DNA of 64,000 nt from Anoplopoma fimbria (Eukaryota; Chordata; Actinopteri; Perciformes; Anoplopomatidae), in assembly GCF_027596085.1 (NCBI RefSeq), contig NC_072450.1:29913676-29977675 (forward strand), written 5' to 3'. The position numbers and the translations under genes are program-made. Shown here in pieces: positions 39,331 to 50,656 of this stretch (the stretch's first letter is position 1; each line of letters starts with the position of its first letter). The notes beneath the pieces are model-generated. The model ran no database searches. It was given only the letters and a program-made list of their open reading frames with translations, and had not been told where the DNA came from.

Positions 39331-41877
39331 TATTCACACGTTACTTGTGCAAAAACCTATTCTTCCTTTATGTGCTCAAGTACAGCACAGTCAACGTTTA
39401 TAGCAAATATAAAGGGGAACAACAGGCAAGGGCCTTGAATTTTGGATGTGTCTAGGAAGTAAATGTCAGACAACAAATAGGCAACTCACCTAATTTTAAG
39501 AGCAAGAATTCAATGAAAAGTTCAGCAGTACTGTTTTCAATTCAGTTTGAAATTACCACACAGCAATGCATTTCTGATATGTGAACTTTTATACTATAAT
39601 GAACGTGGGTGAATTTTCCTTATCTTGACTAACTTATCTGAACTGACTGGATTTAATGCAGTCTACACAAACTAAACAGTGTTTAAGTGAACTAACTTAA
39701 TCATTTTTCAACCAGATATTATACTAACATGTATTACTAACTATTAACAAACTTAATGTGTCCTTCAGTGCAAAGCTGCGCTAACCAAAACAGTGACTGC
39801 TGCCTCTGCTGTGAATGTCAAATACATTGACATAGCATGCCAAGCATGTCATGTGAAGAAGAAAGTGGTCACTTCTTCAACAGCTTCCAGGATATGACCA
39901 AATCAAGTCAGACGGCAGATTCCATATGTTTAAAGCAACAGCACAGCAACATTAACCCGCTGACCCAAACTGCAAGCAGATAAAAACAAAGGAGACAATA
40001 CAGGCACACATGGTGTAACATATTTATCACCTCAAGTGCACAGTCCGATAAGATAGCATTCATTTCTCTTGTGCTATGCTTGTTCTGCTGTGTGGGAAAA
40101 CTACAAGGAATGTGCTATCACTTCCCATCGAGCATTCTCTCACTGTCACAGACAGGCAACTTGTTAGCTAGTTCATTCCTGCCCATACAGGCATATTAGA
40201 AGGCTTGGCCTACTAAACTTTAACTCTGACATGTGGGAAAGGTTACTTTTAAAAGCTGCTGGGGCAAACAAGGTGTCAGTCAAAACAGGTTCAGGACCAT
40301 TTCAGTAGACAAGAGCAGGCCAGATTTACAAGACAGTTTCTCTCAACAAAGACACTTTTAACACTGTGATAAGGCACTCCTAAAAGTCTTTCGTGCTCAG
40401 ACAGCATAGCTCTCTGTCAGCGGAGGAATGCCTTTAATACAGGTCTATTGTGTTTACAGGCAGAGGTTTTGTCACCATCAAATCCTTTCTTCCCACTTCT
40501 CAAACCTTTCATGACCAGATTGTATTAACCTTGGTAACACATTTTTCAAAAGATAGTAATGAGTTGCTTTAAGACAGATTTCTGGAGAAAGTATAGTGTT
40601 ACCATGCTAGTAGTTCATAGAACACTACATGGTCTCTGATCGCTGTATTTAACTCAAGCCAATGAGCAAATGCAATTCCTCTTTCCCCATATCTTTTATC
40701 CTGCAATCACATGGCATCATTCTACATAGCTCTCATTGCCTTGCTTAACATTTTGCTCAATATTGATCCCAAAGAGGTTATTGATTGAGAGGATGCATTG
40801 GTCAGAGCTATAGAGAACATTTTTCAGAAGTAACATTTCAGAGTTTGAAAATGTTTACATCAAACATCATGCTTAGCTAACCAGATGTTTATTTTTTTTC
40901 CTCTATTGTAGCAATTCATAAAAAAGTTCCAGACACACACCAAATTTGAAGGCTTTGAGGTTGACAACACATTCATGTGTGGGAAACTTACAGAAACTAT
41001 TTTTTTTGTCAACAAATATTGATACAAACTATGAATGTGTGATGAGACCTTTTTAAAAACATGAACTCGTACACAGCTTAAAGACCACGGACTTAACATT
41101 CTGAATGTGCTATTGTCCCTGACACCAGGAATACTCAAGGGTGAGGAGAAAACTGCCAGATGGATTTGAGTTGTGTGGAAGAGAACCTGTGGCAACTTTT
41201 AACTTTTACTTTGTACCTATCCCTTCCTACACCAGGGTAGACCATTAGCTTTGCAAATGGTAATAACAATACTCACTTCTATTTGTGTCTGGCCCAAAGA
41301 GATGAAGAAGGTGTGTAAACTGAGAGGAAGCACCAGTGCATTACTTTCAGACGTCCTGATACCACCAGGGACATTATGCCATTGCCTACAGAGAGTACAA
41401 CACTTTATTTGTCTCAAAATCCTGTTCATCTAGACAAAAAGGCAGTAAGCAACAATAGCTCCAGCCATTCCCTTTAATAATGTAAAAACTGTGAACTGAT
41501 GGTTTTGTAAGGCTAGGGAGTCAAAATCCTACTACTTTATGAGACATCAATAACCAAAATATAAAAATAAAGGTCAATAGTCCCATGAGGCGCTCATAAT
41601 AACACTCATTACACAACTGGACATAAATTGATAGAAAAAAAGTAAGACTTTCCAAGATCCTTACCAGTAGCGGGTTAGTTTAACATGTTTGGCTATTATG
41701 CTAGCTTCATAACATGCTAAAAAAAAGTCTAATTTCGTACTGGTCTAAATTTCTTAGACCAGTACAAAATTTAACATGTTATATTCACGAAATTGAACAT
41801 TTTTAAAGGTGCTCAATACGGCATTCAGAGCACATCTATTGCCTCCACCCAGCTCTCAATATGGTGACAACTGAGCT
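39331..41877. other. Anonymous DNA
   Basis: No gene or named repeat. The longest frame (40860-41195 minus, 111 codons) has no family motif. At about 41738-41765 ACTGGTCTAAATTTCTTAG and its complement form a short perfect inverted repeat. Confidence 0.4.
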
Positions 41878-42096
41878 GATGTAGGGTAAGGGATGAAAGG
41901 ATGAAAGGATGGGGTCGTGGGATGAAGGGATGTAGGGTAAGGGATGAAGAGATGTAGGGTAAGGGATGAAGAGATGTAGGGTAAGGGATGAAACGATTGG
42001 GTCGTGGGATGAAGGGATTTAGGGTAAGGATGAAGGGATGAGGGTCGAGGGATAGACAGATGTAGGGTAAGGGAGAAAGGGTGTAGGGTAAAGAAG
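41878..42096. repeat. 22-bp minisatellite, imperfect
   Basis: GATGTAGGGTAAGGGATGAA-type units repeat with a basic period of about 22 bases and TCGTGGGATGAAGGG variants, about nine to ten units. The minus-strand frame reads a Pro/His/Leu repeat from it, not a gene. Confidence 0.85.
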
Positions 42097-42312
42097 GTCC
42101 TGGAATGATGGATGGAGGAGAGCGATGATGGACCGCTGTCGTCTGATGGCTGGTGGTAACCGGGGGAGTGGAGACTCTTGAGTGGGTGTGAGTGAATGTT
42201 TCCAATAATGTTTAGGTTGGAAAGGGTGTATGTGAGTTATGCTCGGGAAGACCAGCGGCTGAGAACCTTGATGATATGTTAACGATGGTGGCTGAAAACG
42301 GTGGGACCGGAG

Positions 42313-42710
42313 TTCAATTCAAATCAATTCAGTTTATTTTGTATAGCCCAAAATCACAAATTACAAATTTGCCTCAGAGGGCTTTACAATCTGTACACAT
42401 GTGACATCCTCTGTCCTGGAACCCTCACATCGGCACAGGAAAAACCCCTTTAACAGGGAGAAAAAAGGAAGAAACCTATGGGAGAGCGACAGAGGAGGGA
42501 TCCTTCTCCCAGGATGGACAGAATGCAATAGATGTCATGTGTACAGAATGAACAACATAACAGAGTTACAACACATTCAATGTATATGGCATAAATGATT
42601 CAAATAATCACAGTAGTAAGCAGAGTAACAAAGGGAAAAATTAAGACTACTTACAGCATAATAAAGCTAATAACAGCAGCAATGAATATAGTAGAATTAT
42701 AATAATGATA
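42313..42710 (-). mobile_element. L2 3' end, copy C (joined to Rex1-like LINE)
   Basis: The terminal 400 bases of the L2 3' UTR, from the GAATT tail to ATAATAATGATA. Its sense-strand upstream edge (42710) joins directly to a Rex1/CR1-like LINE in the same orientation, at exactly the same point as in copy D (63727). No further L2 sequence is seen beyond the other LINE. Confidence 0.9.
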
Positions 42711-43011
42711 AGATAAGATAAAATAAGATAATCCTTTATTTGTCCCAAAGCGGGGAAATTTGCAGGATTACAGCAGCAGAGAGGATAGTGCAAACTAGAG
42801 ACATAAGTAAAAAACAAGATCAAAACAAGTATTTTAAATAAATAAATAAGTAATAACACAGTAAAGAATAATAAATAAGTAAAAAAGTAAAAAATCCACA
42901 ATGACTAAAATATTATATAAACAGACAGATTAGTTGTGGTATTGTACAGCGGATTGCACATATTTTTATATTGCACAGATTTATATTGTCAGGTTTTTAG
43001 TGTCATGTGGT

Positions 43012-44815
43012 CTACTGGGAGCAGAGCTGGTTGTGCAGCCTGACAGCAGCAGGAAGGAAGGACCTGCGGTACCTCTCCTTCACACACCGGGGGTGAAGCA
43101 GCCGGTGGCTGAAGGAGCTGTACAGAGCCGCCAGAGTGTCCTGCGTGGGGTGGGAGGTGTTGTTCATCAGGGATGACAGCTTAGCCATCATCCTCCGGTC
43201 TCCCACCACTTCCATTGTATCTAGTGAAAATCCCAAGACACAGCTGGCCTTCTTAACCAGTTTGTTAAGTCTCTTCCTGTCGGCTGTTGTGATGCTGCTG
43301 CCCCAGCAGACCACTCCTCAGCAGATAGTCTGTTCTGACCCTTTTTGTAAAGTGCATTTGTGTTGTCTGTCCAGTCCAGTTTATTGTTCAAGTGAACACC
43401 CAGGTACTTATAAGATCTCACAATCTCGATTCCCTGGATGTTCACTGGTACCAGAGGAGAATGTTTAAACCGGCGGAAGTCCACCACCAGCTCTTTGGTT
43501 TTACCAGAGTTTATCTGGAGGCGGTTCCGCTGGCACCATCCTATAATGTCCTGGTTCAGTTCCCTGTATTCCCTGTCATCACCAGCCATAATGAGGCCGA
43601 TGATTGCAGAGTCGTCAGAGAACTTTTGCAGGAGGCAGTTAGCAGAGTTGTATTTGAAGTCTGAGGTGTAAATGGTGAAGAGGAATGGAGCCAGAACGGT
43701 TCCTTGTGGGGCCCCCATGCTGCAGGACACCAGATCTGACTCACACTCCCGTATCCGCACATACTGTGGATGGTTGGTGAGGTAGTCCAAGATCCATGCA
43801 GTGTGGTGGTGGTCCACCCCTGTCAGCTCCAGCTTGTCCCTCAGAAGCAAAGGCAGATCTTCAGTTGTTTTCTCACCTGGTTTGTTGTGAGGGACAAGTT
43901 GGAGGGTGGGGGCTGTGTGCTGTAGGTTGCAATGTGTGAGGAGGGTGGAAGGGAGCTGAGTGTTGTGGGAAAGGGGGTGGAGGAGGAGGGGTAATCCACA
44001 GGGGGTGCAGACGATGGGGGTTGCATCAGCAGGGAGGTCTGGATAGGGTGAGGGGTGGATGACTGATCAAATCTGTTAAATAATAAGTTCAGATCATTCA
44101 CCCACTTTTGGTCCCCCGTAGGCTGTTGGTTGGGCCCCTTGTGGCCAGACATTGCCTTGAGGCCCTTCCAGACCCTGTTGATATTTTTCTGCTGCAGCTG
44201 ATCCTCCATCTTCTTCCTGTAGTGTCTTTTCTCTTCCCTGATCCTCCTCCTCAGCTCCCTCTGCACAGTCTTCAGCTCCTCCTTGTTTCCTGACCTAAAT
44301 GCCCTCTTCTTCTCCTTGTGGAGGGCCTTTATTTCAGGAGTGATCCAGAGTTTGCTGTTGGAAAAACACCAACATCACCGACATCAACAGTCTCACTCAC
44401 TGCATAACGGACTACATAAACTTCTGTATGGAGAACACTGTACCCACCAGGACTGGGTACAAAGTTTATGTAGTCCGTTATGCAGTGAGTGAGACTGTTG
44501 ATGTCCTCCCCATGGGCATCATTGAAAACTTCCCACACAGTAGAGTCAAAACAGTCCTTCAGAGCCTCATCAGCCTCATCGGACCATCTTTTCACTGTGC
44601 GAGTCACAGCTGGCTGCCTGTGTACGACAGGTTTGTACACAGGCAGGAGGTGCACCAGGTTGTGATCAGATCTTCCCAGGGGAGGGAGAGGTGATGAGGT
44701 GTATGCCTCCTTGGTGTTGGCATAGAAGAGATCCAGTGTTTTATTGTCTCTGGTGTGGCATGTTACGTATTGGGTGAATGTGGGCAGAATGGAGGACAGA
44801 GGGGAATGAAAAAAG
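43012..44815 (-). pseudogene. Rex1/CR1-like LINE polyprotein, broken
   Basis: From 44800 down the minus strand reads LPTFTQYV, TLDLFYANTKEAYTSS and GRSDHNLVHLLP (AP-endonuclease C-terminus), then TRTVKRWSDEADEALKDCF and EDINSLTHCITDYINF. An inverted segment (44376-44461) interrupts here. The frame then resumes at NSKLWITPEIKALHKEKK and continues to about 43855. A deletion removes the N-terminal reverse transcriptase, joining NQVRKQLK to LLLRDKLELTGV. After the catalytic region (GAPQGTVLAPFLF, FSDDSAIIG, KTKELVVDFRR, YLGVHLNNKLDW) a second deletion of roughly 30 codons lies near 43310-43325. The tail VVCWGSS-like to LHNQLCSQ ends at 43012. Note that FSDDS replaces the usual YADDT, as in this group. 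Confidence 0.85.
44380..44505. repeat. Perfect 44-bp inverted repeat in the LINE
   Basis: 44380-44423 and 44462-44505 are exact reverse complements, with a 38-base loop that contains a further TGTACCC/GGGTACA pair. The left arm plus loop read the LINE sense sequence on the plus strand (it contains the codons for DINSLTHCITDYINF then CMENTVPTRT), opposite to the rest of the LINE. So the right arm is native and the left arm with loop is an inverted extra copy. Confidence 0.95.
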
Positions 44816-45195
44816 CTGTCTGTTTTCTAGTTTGGTGATATGGTCTTCATAAAAGGAGAGGAACTGGTGCCACAGTTGTAGCTCCATTAGCATGCTTTGT
44901 CGATTGTGACGTCAGGGATATTGGAACAGAGGCGTGAACTGTAATGAGGTGTGACGAGAAAGATCGATCTTACCGGATAATGCGGATGGCGTAGTTTAGG
45001 TGGCCTAGCAGTGAAACGGTTTGATGTTTACTGCATTTGAGTGCCAGGAGGAAATTTGAGATGATTAATGAGATCCGATGGATTTTCTTGGTAGGAAGGA
45101 ATGCTTGGAGCCAGACGAAGTCGGGGGTGATGCTAAGGATTAACTATTCATTTATTTTGATGGAACACCGAGTTCCTGTAATACAGAAGTTGGAG
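44815..45195 (-). pseudogene. DIRS-like retroelement reverse transcriptase fragment
   Basis: The minus strand reads LQELGVP-like, a degraded part, then VWLQAFLPTKKIHRI, NFLLALK, VSLLGHLNYAIRII, RSFSSHL and a further MELQLWHQFLSFYEDHITKL. The order (LPT.KI.RI..., LLSLLGHLNFA.RII..GR.F, then LWH.FL) is that of the connection/RNase H region of DIRS/Ngaro-type tyrosine-recombinase elements. Stops and frameshifts are present. It abuts the Rex1-like LINE at about 44805-44830. I see no recombinase or terminal repeat. Confidence 0.6.
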
Positions 45196-46010
45196 TGTGT
45201 AGGCCGTGTGCCGGGGTTGAGGAAAGTAGCATGACGGTGAGCCCTTCGGGCGGTGGAGCCCTGGGGTGTTGAGCGGTCTATGGTAAGTCTCTTTTTTGTG
45301 AAGGTGTGTGTGGTGGCTGGATAGGATGGTGCGCCTCAAGCTTGCAGTTCAGGGAAGAGCGAGCTGCGAAAACCCAACAATGTAGCTTGGGATCTAATGT
45401 TCCCCAGTACTTTCCTGGATTGAACTGCTACAAGCGACCAGTGGCTTCCAATGCAAGTATAACATGATATGTATAAAAGAGCTGCCGCCGAACCGGATGG
45501 ATTAATTCATTGAGCAAGATCGATGTAGTTGTCGGCGAGATTCTGTTGCCTGAGCGTGTGACACTGGGGATGATCGGGCTGAAGCATGCAGGAGTTAGAG
45601 ACCAAAAAAAATGTACCGAAGAAATCTAAGCAGAAGTTGAATAAAGATTCAAAAAACAAAACTAAAAAAGCTGCTGAATCAGCATTCCAACAAAAAGTCG
45701 GAGCAACACTGGAACTTCTCTGCTTGCAGAGCTGTGATGACTTCGGAGTTGTTGGAGGATGGATGCCGTGGGGAACGTGGATGGCTGAACACAGCCAAGG
45801 TTGCTGGCGAGGAAGCATGGTGGGAGAAGGAGGGACTCCGGGACTTCGGATATAGCTGGTCATCTTCAAACAGTATATCAGAAGGGTTGAGAAAGAGCTC
45901 CTGGTCCATTGAACATGGTAAGCGCTTTAGGTTATCTGCTCGTCTGTTGCTCGTCTGTTGCACGTCATGTTGAAAATGAGTCAGAGAGGAAGTTGATGGG
46001 TAAGTCATGC
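45196..46010. other. Possible further retroelement DNA, unidentified
   Basis: Several overlapping frames occur (45586-45855 plus, 89 codons, Lys-rich start; 45507-45869 and 45679-46008 minus, 120 and 109 codons). None shows a motif I recognise. It may be more of the DIRS-like element (for example its gag side) since it directly continues it, but that is inference. Confidence 0.3.
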
Positions 46011-46854
46011 TTAAATACTTTGTGCTGAGGAAATGAGATATGGTCTGTGAGCGTGGTCCTTGTTCCCGAACTCAGTTTATGCCAAAAACACAGATTTGAG
46101 CTAGCAGTCAGAGCAAGGCCTTAGACCCAAATTTATATTCAAGCACATTTTCTTTCTTGTAATTATATTTTCTTTGATTCACACCAACACTCAAAGCATC
46201 ATTTTTTTTGGTAGCTCAAAGAAAACTGGTTTGTGCGACGCATTGTGCGATCATGAGGGAAGGCATCCAAATGGCCACATTGGAATACAGAGTGAAAGCC
46301 AGTCATCAAAGAGAGGGGGGAGATGTGATTAGTGGGCGAATATGGGAATAACACATACTTTCTGATTGGACTCACCTTATTCAAAAACACATCATTAAAA
46401 CAGATTTGTTCTTAAGTGGCACGTCAGGTAATTCCAGGACAGTTTTCTGTTATGTCTGAAAAAAAAATTTTCTCTCCACAGGGCAAAACCTGAGATGTTT
46501 TTTTAGATTTCTTTAGATTTTAATACAGGTCAAAATATTGAAAAGATAAATTCTCTCTCTGACAGCTACCTCAGGGTCTTTCTGCAGATCTCTGTTCAGT
46601 ATCATCGTCTGTTATAACAATTTACAGGGTAATATCATCTGCTGTATATCAACCTGTCTAATATCTCAGCGACTATCACCCCTCATGGACTGCTTTGTAT
46701 TTGAAGAAGTTATTTATCATCTTACTTCAGTCAAAAATTTCCCTCTGGATGTCTGTCAAATTACTGCTAAGTTTCAGCTGCATTGTCTTTACATGGTTAT
46801 TATTTAAAGTTACCTTAGATATCTCCATTTCAGTCTCTTTTGTGGCACCTATAA
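46011..46854. other. Anonymous DNA
   Basis: No gene or recognised repeat. Confidence 0.4.
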
Positions 46855-47010
46855 TGGTAAAAGCAGGTATAATTTTGTATCTCACTTTCCAGAGAACCAA
46901 ACTGTGTTGGGAATTAATGGGACAACATATTCTCACACCCAACTTGTCAATTACAGCAGCTTGGACAGTGACCTTCTTCTCAAATCCCGCTAAAGTCCGT
47001 TTTGGACATG
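46855..47010. repeat. Dispersed repeat, copy 1
   Basis: The run CTCACTTTCCAGAGAACCAA, AACATATTCTCACACCCAAC, TTGTCAATTACAGCAGCTTG has the same order as 49490-49625 with about 80 percent agreement by eye. A shorter related piece lies near 19785-19835. Confidence 0.6.
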
Positions 47011-47290
47011 TATGAGCGCTTTCAAAATAAAACTCCAATGGAGATTTACTTTGTATTTAGTCTAAGTTACACAACAAAAGTACTTGGTTAGGCTTGTTAA
47101 AATATCTTGTCTTTGGTTAAAATAAGTATGCTTGTTATATTTCAGTGAGATATAGTGACTTATTTTTAGACAATCCATCTTGAATATCTAACTCTTGTGC
47201 AATACAGGCTTATTATGAGCAAAAATCTATTTTATTCATTATTTTTTTTACTTTGAAGTGGCCTTTTTCAGTGTAAAGTTACTGAAATCA
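47011..47290. repeat. Probable fish interspersed repeat
   Basis: T-rich sequence with GTGACTTATTTTTAGACAAT and AGTGGCCTTTTTCAGTGTAA strings, the texture of a fish MITE that I recall only loosely. No second copy in this window. Confidence 0.25.
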
Positions 47291-49485
47291 GGTCAACCTG
47301 TATTACCCAGATTAGTTCTCAATTCTATGCTGTTTAACAAACCCAGTTACTGGAGAAAGCTGCCTGTGAACACACTAACAGACCCAAACATTAGCACATG
47401 TATTTGTCCAGCTAAACCTGACCTCCCACCCTGAACTCCTACAGCTTTTCCGAAAAACCATCTCACTTCAGCCCTCTCATTCCAGACGACTTAGAGGGGA
47501 GAGCAAGATTTGCCTTGTTTGATATTTGATCTGAATGGTCAAGTCATCCGACCCCAGTCTCTCTCTACCTCCCTCACTCACTCTGATACATCATCTCTCT
47601 ACGGCTGAGTGATAAGTAAGCCTACTGGAATCCAGTAGTTGTGCTTTAGCAGCATCTAGTCTGTCCGTCATTCTGGATACACAGACACATAACACTTTAA
47701 TAACATAACACAACACACAAGTTCTACGAAAGTCCAACACAATAGGGACTCTGCCCAATTGCTGCTTACTTAACTTTATCTGGATTCTTTACAAATCATT
47801 TTAGCATTTCCACATCTTCTTAAATCATGAGAATGTTATAACTTTTCTATATCACTTAGACAGCTCAGGACATCTTCTCTCTGTGTCCTCATCCAACAAC
47901 AGCTGCATGTGTCATCTGACAGAAGTAGTAGGTAAATGCTTACCTGATGTTCATGCACAGTGACTGCTTTGGTTGAAGTTTATAACGCAGTTTTAGAAAA
48001 TATAGAAATGTCTATTCTTTGGGGATTGTATATAGACTCATCACAGGATTCACATTGAGTTAAGTTTATAGTAACTTGATGTGGCGTTAGAGCACCAAGT
48101 CTTCTGTGACTCTGGAGGAATAATCCGGATCATGTCATCGTAACCAAATTTGAGCTTGGAGAGTTTGAATCTATAAATCTTTAACAGAAAACCAGGGTTA
48201 CAAACGTGGGGCATGGAGTTAATGCATGTGTCTAATGAAAGACAAAATCAAGTTGCATTGTGGGAAACGTAGGATCCAGTGTTTTTGGAGCTTCTTCCAT
48301 ACCAGGGAGTCAAAGTCAGAATACAGAATTGTAATGCTACATTTTTTTAAGCACCTTCTAGTCTTGATAAAATAGATATGGACAGACAATGGATGGAAAA
48401 AGAAAACAACAATCAATCAATGACTGCACAACACTTAGAAACAGAGTAATACAAATTACCATATTAAATCATGTTATCCTATGCTGAAAAGTGTACTGTC
48501 CCTCTTTCTGATGCTTTTGTATTGAATCTGACTTTAAATTGCCAGCTGAAGAAAAAACATCTATAATATCTGACTGTGTGTCCCAGCTGCAGGGCTAGTC
48601 CTGTAAACCACAAGTTGACTGCAGGGTAGAGACCAGACAAACAGATGCTTCTTTAGTCCACAGCTTCAACTTCCACTCCGTTGGCAACAGAAAGTGAAAT
48701 GGGAGGGTCCTGTGGGTTGTGTACATCAACACAAAGTCAACATTAAACAGACAAACAAGTGAATTTTATTTCACTTCCAGAAATAATCATTATTACCTGT
48801 CCATCAGTTTTAATCCACATCTCAGCCTTTAAAAAGTAAAAATTTGATGAACACAACTTTGCTGTTTTGCCCTTGTCTTTATCACAATTTGAATTGTCAT
48901 TTCCATCATTATCAATGTCAACATCAACAAAAACTAGGCAAGTTCTGCTGCAAGAAGAACCTCATCATCAATCTCGCAATGCTCCTATGAGTTTCTTTAT
49001 CTTTCTGCAGCAGGCAGTGAATGTTTGGACTGAGCCCAACATTTCCACAGCAGCTCTGAAAGTCATTAAAACCTCCACAGACACACAACTGGCTTTCATT
49101 TTGTCATTATGGCCCCCATGAAGGCCCTGATTGTTGGAGGGGAGCCTCAGCCAGTGAAACAGTGCCATGGAGGGGGAGGGAGAAAAGGATGATGGGGGGA
49201 CCACACATGTATTCATGGACAGGGGATCCCCCACTAACCAATGGACTTTACTGAGGCTTGTGGGAATCAGCTGCCTGTGTAAAGTCATGCACACCGTAGG
49301 TTAGGTTGTGCAGTGTCCTTAAATGTATTTTGTGTTTGAAAATGTTCGAGCAAGAGTTCCTGTGTTGGGTCTTGTCTAGTTAAAGTTTTAGCTAAATTGT
49401 CTAGGCATGGTTATTATTTAGAGCTACAAAGTTCTCTAAGATCTCCATTTCTTTTATTTTGCACAGCTGTGGCAAAAAGTGGTAC
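47291..49485. other. Anonymous DNA
   Basis: No gene or named repeat. The frame at 48968-49294 minus (108 codons) has no motif. Confidence 0.4.
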
Positions 49486-49880
49486 TTGCAGGTGTGTTTT
49501 TGGATCTCACTTCCCAGGGATCCAAACAGTGTCAGGAATTCCTGGGACAAGAAATTCTCACTCCCAACTCGTCAAATACCGCAGCTTGTTCAGTGGCCCT
49601 ATGCTTCAAACTATGACACTCTAGGTCAACCTGTCTTTTCTCCCAACTTGTTATATACCAATGGTTGGTCAGGGCCCCTAGGTATCAGTTCAATGTACAG
49701 TGGCTGTATGCGATGCTCCGGGTTTTCAACCTTCTCCAATAGAAACCCTCCCAAGGGTGGAGGATGGGTCAAACAAACACGAGACTTGTCCTTGTCCATG
49801 AGGGCAGGATTCGAGTCCCATTCGCAATTAAAAGTAAATGTTGACAATTTTTCAGTCAGTAGTCAGGTAAGTTATTAGTG
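49486..49880. repeat. Dispersed repeat, copy 2 (longer)
   Basis: The first 140 bases match 46855-47010. It then continues with two further short internal echoes (CCCAACTCGTCAAATACCGC and CCCAACTTGTTATATACCAA at 49563 and 49644). Overlapping frames on both strands (139 and 73 codons) have no family motif. Confidence 0.55.
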
Positions 49881-50179
49881 TCATTGGTCATGTGAGACCG
49901 GGCGTCAACCTCTGGTTCTGAAGAGCGTAGTGTCTTAAACTTGCCGGCGACTCCTCTGGTTGCAAAAACAAGTCATGTATGGAAATCTATGAGAAATTAT
50001 CTTACTTTTCACTTGATTTATTACCTCAGTAAACATTGTAAACATGAGTCTATGGTCTCAATGGCTTGTTTCAAGTCTTCTTCAATACAGCATGATGTTC
50101 CCAATCAGAGTTTAAATAGACCATAAAGCAGAGTATGCTTTAGGGCTAGGCTACCTTTTGATTCACAGGTCACTACCAC

Positions 50180-50360
50180 TACAAGGGCTGTATACTGCGT
50201 CTTTACATCACTCCTCCGCTATCCAAATATGGTCGCTTTCATTCCCTGGTGGCAAAAAGTGAATATGGCGACAGCCGAAAGCTGACTCAAGGCTTTAAAC
50301 CGGCAGTCCACAAACCAATGGGTGACATCATATCAGTTTTATATACAGTCTATGGCCTGG
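50180..50360. mobile_element. Fish MITE fragment
   Basis: It contains CTATCCAAATATGGTCGCTT, AAACCAATGGGTGACATCAT and ends in ATATACAGTCTATGG, a combination I associate with a common fish MITE. The matching left terminus is degraded. Confidence 0.45.
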
Positions 50361-50631
50361 GAGTCACTAGTCACATGACTCAATTGTCACTTGCTAGTAA
50401 CGTGAGTCACTAGACAGTGAAGTTAGGGCTAACCATGCTCATTTCCTAACCTAACGGGGTCAATCTTCGATGCCAAGGGGCACTGACCAAGTGTAGTTTT
50501 TCACAAAAATAAGTCGGCGAGTTAAATGGCGAAACTCAGGTTAAGTTGTGAAAGTCCTGTGTTTGTTTGACATCCGACAAACATCACTTTTATGTTAACA
50601 ACAACACAACATATTTAATCTCTCTAATCTC

Positions 50632-50656
50632 TAACCCTAACCCTAACCCTAACCCT
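50632..50656. repeat. Short interstitial telomeric repeat
   Basis: Four CCCTAA units in a row (TAACCC repeated), the vertebrate telomere hexamer on the C-rich strand. No other telomeric or subtelomeric sequence surrounds it. Confidence 0.9.

Larger units (their letters stand above)
42711..44815 (-). mobile_element. Rex1/CR1-like LINE, rearranged
   Basis: Minus strand. Its 3' UTR begins at about 42711 (GATAATCCTTTATTTGTCCC and GGGGAAATTTGCAGGATTAC), and the polymerase follows at 43012-44815. Order in the sense direction: endonuclease C-terminus with SDHNLV, the linker, then reverse transcriptase with GAPQGTVLAPFLF and SDDSA motifs, and a C-terminal tail. It has two internal deletions and one inverted duplication, so it is dead. 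It abuts a DIRS-like fragment at its 5' side. Confidence 0.85.

Noticed and set aside
41825..42205. 126-codon Pro/His-rich frame
   Set aside because: Reading of the 22-bp minisatellite.
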